NCBI GenBank assembly: GCA_002402175.1
Contig: NVVJ01000006.1
Location: 1 to 44,248 of the forward strand
Source: SAR86 cluster bacterium
GTDB taxonomy: Bacteria > Pseudomonadota > Gammaproteobacteria > Pseudomonadales > Pseudohongiellaceae
Direction: 5' to 3'
DNA: 44,248 bases
Both the position numbers and the translations under genes were made by a program. The notes beneath the pieces are model-generated. The model was given only the letters and a program-made list of their open reading frames with translations, was not told where the DNA came from and ran no database searches. Below are positions 8,151-16,966 of the stretch, one piece after another (position 1 is the stretch's first letter; the number at the start of each line of letters is the position of its first letter).

Positions 8151-9506
8151 CTAAGTTGTTATAGGTAAGCTTAAGGTAGCCACACTTCCTTGTACATCCT
8201 GACGATTCGCGAGGGACAAAAAACCTTCATGAGCCTCAATCACCTGCTGACAGAACACTAGACCAATTCCAGAACCGGTTGCTTTAGTTGTGTAATAGGG
8301 AGTGAACAAATTTTCAGGGTTTTGAATGCCGATTCCGTTGTCTTTGATACTAACCACTAGACGTGACCTCTGAACCCTCCAGTCCACTTGAACAGGCTCT
8401 CCATCAGCTCCGGCTTCTATCGCGTTCTTTATCAGGTTTATCATTACCTGTTCTATCTGTGACGCATCTATCGACAAAGTAATTGCATCGCCATTTAGGC
8501 TAATCAAATTTTTAGGAAACAGTTTCGTTATATTCATCAGACACTGTTGAAAGTCAACAACCTTGCGGTCGGGTTCCGGGAGCTTCGCTATCTTTTGATA
8601 GCTTTGCACAAACTGAGCAAGCGACTCGGCTCGATTTCCAATAACATTCATTCCTTCAATAAGTTCCTGCTTTAGATCCATATCAGTTTCTCGTTTCTCA
8701 ATCTGAGATTTAAGAGTGGTGCTGAATGACTTTAAGGGTGACAGCGAATTGTTAATTTCATGACTTAACACCCGCACAAGATTGCGCCATGCGCGTCGCT
8801 CTTCTAGTCGCAAAATGGAAGAAAGATTCGTCAGAAATAAGAGATTGTGCGTATTACCATCCGCAATAAAACGTTCAAGGAGCAGCCGAAAACGCCCGCT
8901 TAATTCTGGAAACTGTAGGCTCTTAACCTGCATTTCACCGACCCTCAACTCATTGGCAAAAGCCAGAATCTTTGGCAAAGTTTGATCGCATTGTTGCACT
9001 TCTTCCAGATTTAAAACCTTTCGCGCTGCCGGATTAATCAACCGAATCGTCTGACTCTGATCCCAGGCAATAATTGCCACATCAATCTGGTCTACAACTT
9101 TCTGTACTAGTAGTTGGCTTTCCTCCGATTGTACTCGCTGTCGATGAAGAGTCTTTGCCAACGCATTGATCGTTAAATTCAGCTCACCAAGTGCGCCATC
9201 GCCGGCCTGATGCGAGCCACGAAAAGAATAGTCTCCACGAACAATAGCATCCAATAGACTATGTACACTGCGAAACTGGTATTGAGATCGGCGCCAAACC
9301 GTGGAAACGCTGAATAGGGTTAAGAACAAAAGCACGACAGCAACTATCCCTACCAGATATATAGATATTTGGAAGTACCAGAGAACTACAAGCAAAAGTA
9401 AGGAAGGAAATAGATTGGAAAGTAGAGTGATTAGCGCTAACTGATTTTCTACAGGGCCTTTTACGCCCAGGACAGAGTCTGTTGTCTTTTTATTGAACAA
9501 GGCCAC
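8151..9506 (-). CDS. NtrY-like sensor histidine kinase
   Basis: A 451-residue kinase with two membrane segments (about 24-42 and 47-66) and a very short outer loop. A HAMP-like segment (to about 120) and a PAS-like domain (about 130-230) precede the transmitter. The phosphoacceptor is H249 in LSHEINNSLSP. The ATPase has the N-box (MINLIKNAIEAG), G1 (SIKDNGIGI) and G2 (TGSGIGLVFCQQV). With so little outside the membrane it probably senses a membrane or internal signal. It lies 49 bases after the response regulator gene, its likely partner. The GTG at 9506 abuts a GGGGA; a TTG at 9500 would have better spacing. Confidence 0.92.
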   Translation of the reverse strand: MALFNKKTTDSVLGVKGPVENQLALITLLSNLFPSLLLLVVLWYFQISIYLVGIVAVVLLFLTLFSVSTVWRRSQYQFRSVHSLLDAIVRGDYSFRGSHQAGDGALGELNLTINALAKTLHRQRVQSEESQLLVQKVVDQIDVAIIAWDQSQTIRLINPAARKVLNLEEVQQCDQTLPKILAFANELRVGEMQVKSLQFPELSGRFRLLLERFIADGNTHNLLFLTNLSSILRLEERRAWRNLVRVLSHEINNSLSPLKSFSTTLKSQIEKRETDMDLKQELIEGMNVIGNRAESLAQFVQSYQKIAKLPEPDRKVVDFQQCLMNITKLFPKNLISLNGDAITLSIDASQIEQVMINLIKNAIEAGADGEPVQVDWRVQRSRLVVSIKDNGIGIQNPENLFTPYYTTKATGSGIGLVFCQQVIEAHEGFLSLANRQDVQGSVATLSLPITT

Positions 9507-9555
9507 TCCCCGGTAGTGCTATAGTATGTAAAACCACTAGAACTACAGCCAAAAA

Positions 9556-10932
9556 TTACTTCAGCCCGTGCTTTTTCAAGTGCCTATAGAATGCACTTTT
9601 AGACAACCCTAGTGAATCAGCAACCCGAAAACTGTCCCCTTGATGCTGATGTATCCGATTTTGGATCGCCTGTTTTTCTATCTGCTCCAGAGTTAGTTCT
9701 TTTCGAGCGGAATCGACTCCATCATTTTGCGAATCAGGGCTTTCGGCTACACCTGTAACTTGCGGCTCGATTATATCCTGTGCAAGAATTGCCGACCTTT
9801 CTACCACGTGTACCAGTTCCCGCACATTACCGGGCCAACAATAACTTTGCAAAGCCTGCCTTGTGGCTGCACTGAATATCAGATTAGGTTTATTGTATTT
9901 ACGTTTCAGTGATTCTAACAGCAATTCTGCAAAAGGAAGGATATCTTCCTTGCGATTACGCAGAGGTGGCACTTCGATAACAACAGTATTGATTCTATAG
10001 AGTAAGTCTTTTCTAAAGCTTCCATCGGAAACCGCAGCTTCCAGATTAGTATTAGTGGCACAGATCAATCGGCAATCGGACACCTGAGTTTGGGAAGAGC
10101 CCACCTTCTCATAATGATAATCCTCCAGTACGCGCAATAACTTCGCTTGCTGCGAATACGGAGTATTACCAATCTCGTCAAGAAATAAAGTGCCACCATC
10201 AGCCAATTCGATGCGACCAATACGTGTCTCGTGTGCATCGGTGAATGATCCCTTTAGATGCCCGAACATCTCGCTTTCGAACAACGTGTCCGTGATAGTT
10301 CCCATATTGACTTTAATAAGTGGATGTTCGCGCCGTTCTGACAGTTCGTGAATACGATTAACCAGAAAACTTTTACCAGTACCGTTTTCACCTGTCAGCA
10401 ACATACTGGCATCACTTCGAGCGACCTGCTCTATTTTCGCCATTGCTTCCCGCATGGCAGCCGAGCGGCAAAAAACATCGTCCCCAACTGGCGTTAATTC
10501 GTTACGCAGAATCTTATTTTCTTCAGACAACTTGCAGGTTTTTTGTTCTGCTTTCGCTAAACGTATCTGGTTAGCCAATATCGATAGCAGCCGCGCATTT
10601 TCCCAAGGTTTTTGCACAAAATCTCGAGCCCCCGCCTGCATCGCCTTGACCGCCGTGTCTATACTGCCCCAGGCTGTCATGGCGACTATGGGCAGACTTG
10701 CATCCCGGTCATGCAACTGCTGAATCAACTGCAGCCCTTCTTGCCCTGAAGTCGTATCCTTGCTGTAGTTCAGATCCATCAGAATAGCGCTAAATCTCTG
10801 CGTATTAGTAGCCTCCAACAGCTCTTGTGGCGAACCAGCTGTAGTCACATCAAAACCTTCTGTCAGCAGTAAATAACGTAGTGCTGACACGACATCCGGA
10901 TCATCGTCGGCAATAAGCAAGTGTTCTTTCAT
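9556..10932 (-). CDS. Sigma-54 dependent NtrC-family response regulator
   Basis: 458 residues in three domains. The receiver has D53 as the likely phosphorylation site (acidic pocket DDD at 9-11, K108 near its end). The AAA+ domain has Walker A GENGTGKS at 181-188 and Walker B LFLDEIG. The C-terminal Fis-type HTH reads RVADSLGLSKSAFYRHLKKH. The sigma-54 contacting loop reads GSFTDA (228-233) rather than GAFTGA; the critical Phe and Thr remain, so sigma-54 activation is expected. The gene follows the efflux permease and precedes the kinase. I infer that it binds the TTCCC-N6-GGGAA dyads upstream of 15628 and 16497. AGGA lies six bases before the ATG. Confidence 0.93.
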   Translation of the reverse strand: MKEHLLIADDDPDVVSALRYLLLTEGFDVTTAGSPQELLEATNTQRFSAILMDLNYSKDTTSGQEGLQLIQQLHDRDASLPIVAMTAWGSIDTAVKAMQAGARDFVQKPWENARLLSILANQIRLAKAEQKTCKLSEENKILRNELTPVGDDVFCRSAAMREAMAKIEQVARSDASMLLTGENGTGKSFLVNRIHELSERREHPLIKVNMGTITDTLFESEMFGHLKGSFTDAHETRIGRIELADGGTLFLDEIGNTPYSQQAKLLRVLEDYHYEKVGSSQTQVSDCRLICATNTNLEAAVSDGSFRKDLLYRINTVVIEVPPLRNRKEDILPFAELLLESLKRKYNKPNLIFSAATRQALQSYCWPGNVRELVHVVERSAILAQDIIEPQVTGVAESPDSQNDGVDSARKELTLEQIEKQAIQNRIHQHQGDSFRVADSLGLSKSAFYRHLKKHGLK

Positions 10933-11115
10933 AACATCCTTCTAACTTTTACTCAGCACAATGAATTACTCATATCTAAGGCGCCTCGCTAGGTACCATT
11001 TTCATATTCGGCGAACTGGATAATAAATAGCTAACAAGATAGTGGTGTATAACGGATATCAGATTTCGAAATCATGATTCAACCTAATCCTTGGTACCAG
11101 CATTCAATCGATAGT

Positions 11116-13581
11116 TTATTGATAACGCAACAAATCACTTGGCTCTTTTCGCAGCAATGGCTGTATTGGTGAGTATATAGCGAAAAGTACTGCTACGAAA
11201 AAGAACGCCAAAGCAATCACAGCAACCATCAAACCAGGCAAAATGTAAATCCACCCTGCCATATTGCCGATCAGAAAGGAAAATGGGGCACAGATGAGAA
11301 AAGCAATCAGGATTCCCATAAGCGCCTGTTTAGCACCTTGAAGAGTAAAGGAACGACTTATCATGCTGTCTGTTGCACCCAAGGCTCGACGAGTTCCGAT
11401 TTCCTGTGTACGCAAAACAATTGAATTTTTGGTGAGACCGAACACCCCGGCGATAGATATCAGAAAGGCGAAAGTGCCAATGGCAGAAAAAATGGAGATC
11501 GCTGCAAGAATAACGAAGCTGGTAACCTGCCGGCTTTGCACCCAACTAAGAATGTTAAATGTAACACCGGAGTTCAAACTTAATACGGTATCTCCAAGAA
11601 TCTTGGTCGCGGCCTGTCCCGATACAGGGCTACGAATAATGGCGGTAATATCCTGTGAGTCCATTTGTCCTAGAGGCAGATAGACCATATCAAATTCTTG
11701 CTTGAACATATTGTCCCCATCGATTGGCGAATCGCTAACCATACCAACTACTGTAAAAGCCCGACTTTGACCACGCTGGTCGGAAATCCCTATCCGTAAA
11801 GTTTTCCCCACCGGTGATTCGTCGGGCCAGAATTTATCTGCCAGCGAGCGGCTAACCATCGCCGCTGGAATACTGCTCTGGCTATCTCTATCACCCAGCA
11901 ATCGACCCTCCAATAAATACGCGCCAATAAAACCAATATCTCCAGAAATTATTTGTACCGGCGCCGTCGGCTTGTCTTGCTCCGTTAAATAGGTAACGCC
12001 ATCTATCTCCAGTGTTTGATTACCGGTCATGCCTGCTAGTAATACTTCGGTAGTATCCGGGTGCAGCTCCAGACGCGTTTCCAACGCTTGAAAAAACTGC
12101 AATCGCGCAGTGGAGTTAGCGAATTGATCGCCGGTATCAATTTCAGTGCTATATATTCCTTCCGGTTCTATCATTCGAAAAGTATTTCCCATAGACCATA
12201 TCACGGTGCCGAAAACAATAAAGCTGTAGAGCACAATTGAGATTAACGCGACTGCAACAACAACCAATGATTTACTAAAGCGGCTAGCACTAAGACCAAG
12301 GGCCCCGCGCGTGCCATCCTGCATCACCGAATTAAAATTACCGTTGATCAACTTCCACGACGGCAAAGCACTGGTAAATAACACGGTAAAAGATGCGAAC
12401 AGAATTGCCAAAACTATGGTGAAGCCATCAACACCAAAGTGCATCCAGAACTCCAATCCGTCTTCGCTTAACAATGTCACCAGGAATATATTCAACGCCT
12501 CCAGCCAGAGCCCCGCAAGACATACAGCGAGAAGTGTGCCGACCATGGCAATGACAATACTTTCGCCCATGGTCTGCACAAGCAAACGTATTCTTGGTGC
12601 GCCCAGAGCAACTCTGATAGAGACGTCTTTCAAGCGCTCGTTGGTGCGCGCCAGCAACAATGTTCCTACATTGATACATGCCAGAAGAAAGAGGATAAAT
12701 GAAAGAATAGCCATGATGGAAAACACCAACTGATTGCCAATATTGTGAAAATTTTTCATTGGCAAGCTGGTAACAAACCCTGCATCCACCTGATTGATCA
12801 TACGCTGATTGTTCGTGTACTGATCAGAATCCACGAACGGGTATTGTTGTCGCATCCGATTCAGCAAATTGGATATTTCCTGATTTGCCTGACTCACCGA
12901 CACACCTACTTTTATAAGTGCATAGGGAGAAATAAGAGTCATTGCATTGGTTACAGGATTGATAATCTCTGGTGCGGCAGGCACCCAGATATCACTCCAA
13001 CGGGGAAACGTAAACCCTGGCGGCATAATTCCAACAACCCGAGTTGGGATTCCACTAAGTTCGATATAGTTATTAACTATTGCCGGGTCACTATCGAAAG
13101 CCAACTCCCAGAAATCATGTGCCATTACTGCCACCGACTCTGCTTGCGGATTCTGGTCAGACTCCTGCAATACTCGACCCAATATTGCCCCAGTCTCCGC
13201 AAACTGAAACATATTCCATTCGGTTTGAGAAATCACAGCTTCATGAAATACTTCGTCGGACTGTACGTATACCCGATTCTTCATGTTGTAGACGCCAATG
13301 TTTTCCAATGAATCTATGTCGTCTCTTATTGCTGCAAACTCGAATGCTTTGAGCGGCATACAACCGCCAAACTGCCTTGCGCCGCAAATTTCTACTATGC
13401 GCTCACCATTGGGAAGATCCACTGGCTTAAACGCCATGGTGTAGATAAAAGAAAAGGTAAACAGACTCAGACCCAAGCCGCCGGCGAGTACGATAATAGA
13501 CAATAGAGCAAAGCCCGGGCTCTTTGCTAACTGGCGAAACGTATACTTCAGATCAGATTTTGAGAAGAGCAAGTTAGTCAC
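11116..13581 (-). CDS. MacB/FtsX-type ABC permease with duplicated halves
   Basis: The 821-residue protein has the layout of the large orphan permeases. There is an N-terminal membrane helix (about 18-45), a MacB periplasmic core domain (about 55-260), and three helices of an FtsX domain (with NVGTLLLARTNERLKDVSIRVALGAPR at the start). A second such unit follows, ending in a last FtsX domain (EIGTRRALGATDSMI...). No ATPase domain is attached; the ATPase is the preceding gene. Such permeases are thought to move substrates from periplasm outward or to act as mechanotransmitters, not to import. It starts at GTG 13581, 54 bases after the ATPase stop. Confidence 0.92.
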   Translation of the reverse strand: MTNLLFSKSDLKYTFRQLAKSPGFALLSIIVLAGGLGLSLFTFSFIYTMAFKPVDLPNGERIVEICGARQFGGCMPLKAFEFAAIRDDIDSLENIGVYNMKNRVYVQSDEVFHEAVISQTEWNMFQFAETGAILGRVLQESDQNPQAESVAVMAHDFWELAFDSDPAIVNNYIELSGIPTRVVGIMPPGFTFPRWSDIWVPAAPEIINPVTNAMTLISPYALIKVGVSVSQANQEISNLLNRMRQQYPFVDSDQYTNNQRMINQVDAGFVTSLPMKNFHNIGNQLVFSIMAILSFILFLLACINVGTLLLARTNERLKDVSIRVALGAPRIRLLVQTMGESIVIAMVGTLLAVCLAGLWLEALNIFLVTLLSEDGLEFWMHFGVDGFTIVLAILFASFTVLFTSALPSWKLINGNFNSVMQDGTRGALGLSASRFSKSLVVVAVALISIVLYSFIVFGTVIWSMGNTFRMIEPEGIYSTEIDTGDQFANSTARLQFFQALETRLELHPDTTEVLLAGMTGNQTLEIDGVTYLTEQDKPTAPVQIISGDIGFIGAYLLEGRLLGDRDSQSSIPAAMVSRSLADKFWPDESPVGKTLRIGISDQRGQSRAFTVVGMVSDSPIDGDNMFKQEFDMVYLPLGQMDSQDITAIIRSPVSGQAATKILGDTVLSLNSGVTFNILSWVQSRQVTSFVILAAISIFSAIGTFAFLISIAGVFGLTKNSIVLRTQEIGTRRALGATDSMISRSFTLQGAKQALMGILIAFLICAPFSFLIGNMAGWIYILPGLMVAVIALAFFFVAVLFAIYSPIQPLLRKEPSDLLRYQ

Positions 13582-13635
13582 CGCGTAATTAGATTAGGAA
13601 TAGGAATTGCCTATTATTGATTAACGATTGACGAC

Positions 13636-14361
13636 TCAGGTCAGCGCCGTTTCTGTTGATCCGCGCTCTGTAGTTGTTTCGTCAGAGACCACCTGTCCAT
13701 CGAAAAGTTCTATAGACCGATCCGCTCTTTTGGCCGACTGAGGGTCATGGGTCACCATGCAAATAGTGGCCCCTTTGGCATGTAGTTTTTCCAACAAGCA
13801 CATCACCGACTCCGCGTTTTTCGAGTCGAGATTTCCGCAGGGTTCATCCGCTAAAATCATAGAGGGGTTTCCGCCAATGGCTCGCGCCACCGCGACACGT
13901 TGTTGTTGGCCTCCGGAAAGCTGTGAAGGAAAGTGTTCCTTTCGCGAAATCATGTCTACTGTTTCCAGAGATTGCAGAACAATCTCTTTAATTTCCTTAT
14001 CCGTAAGGTCTGTACGATAGGTCAATGGCAACTCAATATTCTCGTACACTGTTAGATCACTGATCAGGTTGAAGGACTGAAATATAAAACCGATCTCCTT
14101 ATTCCTCAAACGCGCTCGTTCGTCGCGGTCCAGGCTTGAAGCATCATGACCGGCAAGAAAATATTCACCGGAAGACGCCACATCTAATAGGCCAATTATG
14201 GACAACAAGGTGGATTTTCCGCAGCCTGAAGCGCCGGATATAGACACAAACTCACCCTTGTTAATTTGCAGATTAATGTTTTGCAGCGCATGAGTTTCCA
14301 ATGTCTCAATAGAATACACTTTGCTGATTTTCTTTAGTTCGATAAGTCTGGATTCAGACAT
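13636..14361 (-). CDS. ABC ATPase of the MacB/LolD class
   Basis: From ATG 14361 (MSESRLIELKKISKVYSI) this is a standard-length ATPase of about 241 residues. It has Walker A GASGCGKST, Q-loop in IFQSFNLISDLT, signature LSGGQQQRVAVARA, Walker B MILADEPCGNLDS and H-loop MVTHDP. An upstream in-frame ATG at 14394 overlaps the adaptor gene but has no ribosome site, while an AGGTAGG lies before 14361. It powers the FtsX-type permease encoded next and completes a MacAB-like tripartite exporter with the adaptor. Confidence 0.93.
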   Translation of the reverse strand: MSESRLIELKKISKVYSIETLETHALQNINLQINKGEFVSISGASGCGKSTLLSIIGLLDVASSGEYFLAGHDASSLDRDERARLRNKEIGFIFQSFNLISDLTVYENIELPLTYRTDLTDKEIKEIVLQSLETVDMISRKEHFPSQLSGGQQQRVAVARAIGGNPSMILADEPCGNLDSKNAESVMCLLEKLHAKGATICMVTHDPQSAKRADRSIELFDGQVVSDETTTERGSTETALT

Positions 14362-14371
14362 GGCTATGTAC

Positions 14372-15628
14372 CTACCTGATAAATATGCGGTCATGGGTAT
14401 TAAATGAATCGGGATCAGACACGATGATGCGGTCTCCGACGCCCAGTCCTTCGAGTACTTCTATGAAATTGGTTGATGCCTCACCGTAGCGGACGCTGAT
14501 GCGTTCGGCGATATCGCCGCTTTCGTTGAGTCGGTAAACTGTTGCCGTAGTGTTCGGTCGGGCGAATACCGGACGACGAACTGAGATCGTATCGGCGACA
14601 TGGGCAACATTGATATTGGCTTCAATATTGAGATCTGGGCGGACTTCCTGTGGCAGCACGCCCAGCAATTCAATTTCCACTAGTACCGAGCCATCGATTA
14701 CGGTCGGGTCAATACGCGAAACGACACCATCTATTTCGCTGGTGCGAGTATCTACTTTGGCGAGCATGCCAATTTGAATGTCATTTACCTGCAATTCCTG
14801 AATCTGCACTTCAGCCACTAACTGATCCGGACGCGCGATGCGGGTGATATTTTCACCCCGTGAAATCTGCTGACCTAACTCCAAATTCATTTCCTGTACG
14901 ATACCTTCCACACGGGCTCTTACCTTTAAATTGTCTACCTGATCGAGAACTTTTTGCAGCTCATTTTCAGTTTGTGAAAGTCTTGCCTGTTCGGCTTCCT
15001 GAGTTGCGAGCATGGCTTCTCTGCTCTGGACTACTCGTTGCAGTTGCATTTCCCAGCGTTGCTTAAATTTTTGCACTGACAATTGAGTGCTTTCGTAATC
15101 AAGCCGGGAAATAATCTGCATTCCCTTCGACATCAAATCAGTTTTAGCATCCAGATCCATCTTGGCAGTCTGATGATCGATCTCGGCATTCGCCGCTTCC
15201 GTTTTTAAATCCAATTGTTGGGTTTCTCGGGCAACCTGACTGGCACGTACATCGGCCTTACGTGCTGCGAATTCCAGTTCAGCGTCTTTAAGGTCTTGCA
15301 GCAACTGGGGATTTACCAGCTCTACTAAAACATCACCCGCCGTAACCTGGTCACCGGGTTTGGTAAGAATTCGACTGACCCTGCCCCGAGTCTCCGCACC
15401 TATCCAGTGAACATCTCTGGAAGCCAATTGTCCGTAGCCTCGTACGGAAACCGAGAGATCACCGGCCACAACTGCATCGATAAGCAAGCTGTCGCTGGAG
15501 GCTAGATAACTAACGTTACGGTATTTACTAGCAATCAACGTTGTTGCAATAACTACAGTAACAAGCAAGGGCGCATACCAATAACGACGATAAAGTGGTA
15601 TCTGTTTCGGTGTTTTTACTATATCCAC
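14372..15628 (-). CDS. Periplasmic adaptor (HlyD/MacA-like membrane fusion protein)
   Basis: The 418-residue protein has one N-terminal membrane segment (about 16-34), a lipoyl/barrel-sandwich half (VSVRGYGQLASRDVHWIGAE), and a long helical hairpin rich in Q, A and E (about 110-235). The second lipoyl half follows (LKVRARVEGIVQEMNLELGQ), then beta-barrel and membrane-proximal domains. This is the adaptor linking an inner-membrane ABC pump to an outer-membrane channel. No TolC-like gene is in the window. Start GTG 15628 has AGGAAC upstream. It heads the adaptor-ATPase-permease run, possibly extending into the regulator and kinase. Confidence 0.92.
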   Translation of the reverse strand: MDIVKTPKQIPLYRRYWYAPLLVTVVIATTLIASKYRNVSYLASSDSLLIDAVVAGDLSVSVRGYGQLASRDVHWIGAETRGRVSRILTKPGDQVTAGDVLVELVNPQLLQDLKDAELEFAARKADVRASQVARETQQLDLKTEAANAEIDHQTAKMDLDAKTDLMSKGMQIISRLDYESTQLSVQKFKQRWEMQLQRVVQSREAMLATQEAEQARLSQTENELQKVLDQVDNLKVRARVEGIVQEMNLELGQQISRGENITRIARPDQLVAEVQIQELQVNDIQIGMLAKVDTRTSEIDGVVSRIDPTVIDGSVLVEIELLGVLPQEVRPDLNIEANINVAHVADTISVRRPVFARPNTTATVYRLNESGDIAERISVRYGEASTNFIEVLEGLGVGDRIIVSDPDSFNTHDRIFIR

Positions 15629-15639
15629 GCAGTTCCTAT

Positions 15640-15655
15640 AGCAGCAATCATGCCA
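15640..15655 (-). promoter_or_regulatory. Sigma-54 (-24/-12) promoter-like element before the efflux operon
   Basis: On the minus strand the sequence is TGGCATGATTGCTGCT, which keeps TGGCA, the G, and TGC with the required ten bases between GG and GC. The predicted start would be near 15629, right at the GTG, leaving almost no leader. Either the message is near-leaderless or the element is off by a little. It is weaker than the twin element at 16565. Confidence 0.45.
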
Positions 15656-15717
15656 CTTTTCTAACTCATTGATATTTAAATTATTTATTTTCTACGACGA
15701 CTTCTTGACTGGCGAAT

Positions 15718-15733
15718 TTCCCAATTATGGGAG
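15718..15733. promoter_or_regulatory. Activator-type dyad, efflux promoter site 1
   Basis: TTCCCAATTATGGGAG contains the perfect dyad TCCCA-ATTA-TGGGA. Its centre lies about 97 bases upstream of the predicted sigma-54 start, where NtrC-type activators bind. Confidence 0.5.
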
Positions 15734-15750
15734 AGATTTTTACCAGCTAT

Positions 15751-15766
15751 TTCCCATTAACGGGAA
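15751..15766. promoter_or_regulatory. Activator-type dyad, efflux promoter site 2
   Basis: TTCCCATTAACGGGAA is a dyad with perfect five-base arms. It lies 33 bases (about three helical turns) from site 1 and about 130 upstream of the predicted start. It is the closest to a consensus of the sites seen. Confidence 0.5.
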
Positions 15767-15804
15767 TAATCAACGCTTCAGCCTCAACAAGCGACTATGT
15801 GAAT

Positions 15805-16497
15805 TCAATGACTCAGGCGTTCTTCAATATTACGAAGATCGCTATTGATCTCTCGTAGTATCAGCGCCTGCATATTGACCATTGAGCTATTCGAGTCTGC
15901 CAGTTCTCGTGCTCGAATAAGCTGATCTCTTGCAGCCTCATAATTGCCTTCACGAATTAATCCTCCAGCAAAGAAGTAATTGTTGGACATGTTCTGGTCA
16001 TCTATAGCCATAGCCTCTTTCAGCAATTCAAGCCCTTTGTCTTTATCGCCAAAACTCATCGGCCAACCCGGTAGTCCAACATAGAGATATCCCAGTAAGG
16101 CCTTGGGCGTACCGCTAAGTAGCTCTTCGTCTATTTTTAGTGCCTGTTCAATAAGTTCTTTTGATACACGCATGGCGCGGCGAACGCCAAACACACTCTG
16201 ATTCGTTGAAGAACCATAGGTAATTCGAGCAAGCAAGTAAATCGACTCGGGACTACCACTGGTATCTCGCAGAACCGTAGCCTTTTCGAGTAAATATCCA
16301 AGTCGCTGCTTCAGCTCACTCTTATCTTCAATATTTAACATAGCATCGGCATAATCTTCGGAAAGAAATTCGAATGTATCAGTTGATTCCGAGGACGCGG
16401 CTACTACAGGGAGGAAAAGATAGACAACTAGAACGAACAGTAAAATACATGCCCTCGTTCCTGCAGTACTACTATCCAAGGTTTTTAAGTGTTTCAT
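15805..16497 (-). CDS. Secreted TPR-like protein
   Basis: I place the start at ATG 16497 because GGAGG lies six bases upstream; the open frame extends further but lacks a ribosome site. The product is 230 residues with a Sec signal peptide (hydrophobic core about 16-33, ending VVAASS). Helical repeats resembling TPRs follow: LLGYLYVGLPGWPMSFGDKD, then a GLELLKEAMAI...YFFAGGLIREGNYEAARDQL stretch. It probably acts as a periplasmic scaffold. Its sigma-54 promoter and upstream dyads match those of the efflux operon 180 bases downstream, so it is likely a co-regulated partner of that exporter. Its exact function is unknown. Confidence 0.8.
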   Translation of the reverse strand: MKHLKTLDSSTAGTRACILLFVLVVYLFLPVVAASSESTDTFEFLSEDYADAMLNIEDKSELKQRLGYLLEKATVLRDTSGSPESIYLLARITYGSSTNQSVFGVRRAMRVSKELIEQALKIDEELLSGTPKALLGYLYVGLPGWPMSFGDKDKGLELLKEAMAIDDQNMSNNYFFAGGLIREGNYEAARDQLIRARELADSNSSMVNMQALILREINSDLRNIEERLSH

Positions 16498-16564
16498 TTG
16501 AAGCCTCCGATTAGTTTTGATCGCACTATTGATAATGTTTGTGGTGCCAAGTGCTAATACATAA

Positions 16565-16580
16565 AGCAAAGACTATGCCA
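16565..16580 (-). promoter_or_regulatory. Sigma-54 (-24/-12) promoter before the TPR gene
   Basis: On the minus strand TGGCATAGTCTTTGCT matches TGGCAC-N5-TTGCW at all key bases: GG, GC, ten-base spacing and the full TTGCT. The predicted start near 16554 gives a leader of about 57 bases containing the GGAGG site for ATG 16497. Confidence 0.75.
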
Positions 16581-16673
16581 TCTAGGCCAAAGCTCTGAAG
16601 GGCGCATGAATATTGACTAGCGGTAATATGAGAGGGTATATGGTTGGAATATTAATCAATAATGGGAATCTAA

Positions 16674-16689
16674 ATTCCATTACTGGGAA
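16674..16689. promoter_or_regulatory. Activator-type dyad upstream of the TPR gene
   Basis: ATTCCATTACTGGGAA matches the efflux site TTCCCATTAACGGGAA at 12 of 16 positions. It centres about 127 bases upstream of the predicted sigma-54 start. A TGGGAA half-site at 16663-16668 would place a second, weaker site about 21 bases closer. Confidence 0.45.
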
Positions 16690-16820
16690 GGTTTTAATTG
16701 ATAGTATTTCATCTGGCAGTGCAGAACACACCAACAAGTCAAAGGGTTAGATTATTTAATCCCTGCGTAGAACACTTTAATTTCGTATTTTTTAATTCAC
16801 TGAACTGATTTCAAATACCT

Positions 16821-16943
16821 TCAATCCAACTGTTCTATAAACTCATCAATTGCAGTCAAGGTTTGCCGTTCAAGGGAAAGGAAAACCCACTGATATCCGC
16901 CTTCAAGTATAGGAACTTCGGAATCGGGAATTTCGATGTTGAA
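16821..16943 (-). pseudogene. Remnant of an alpha/beta hydrolase C-terminus
   Basis: This fragment encodes FNIEIPDSEVPILEGGYQWV and ends AIDEFIEQLD-stop. It aligns with the last 45 residues of the permease-hydrolase fusion (IPDSEVLILEDGYHWVFLS...AIDEFIKQL). By eye about 20 of roughly 120 bases differ. The catalytic His of GYHW is Gln here, and a stop precedes the fragment, so it cannot be a working enzyme. It is best read as the leftover tail of a related gene. Confidence 0.75.
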
Positions 16944-16966
16944 TTACTCAACAAGAAACATTATTT

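Larger units (their letters stand above)
16498..16966. other. Intergenic stretch with a promoter, dyads and a gene remnant
   Basis: Between the TPR gene and the Tat hydrolase gene lie a strong sigma-54 element (16565-16580), an activator-type dyad (16674-16689) with a neighbouring half-site (16663-16668), and a decayed hydrolase fragment (16821-16943). I see nothing else in it. Confidence 0.7.

Noticed and set aside
12745..13311. 188-codon plus-strand open frame
   Set aside because: It lies inside the FtsX-type permease gene on the other strand and shows no recognisable domain.
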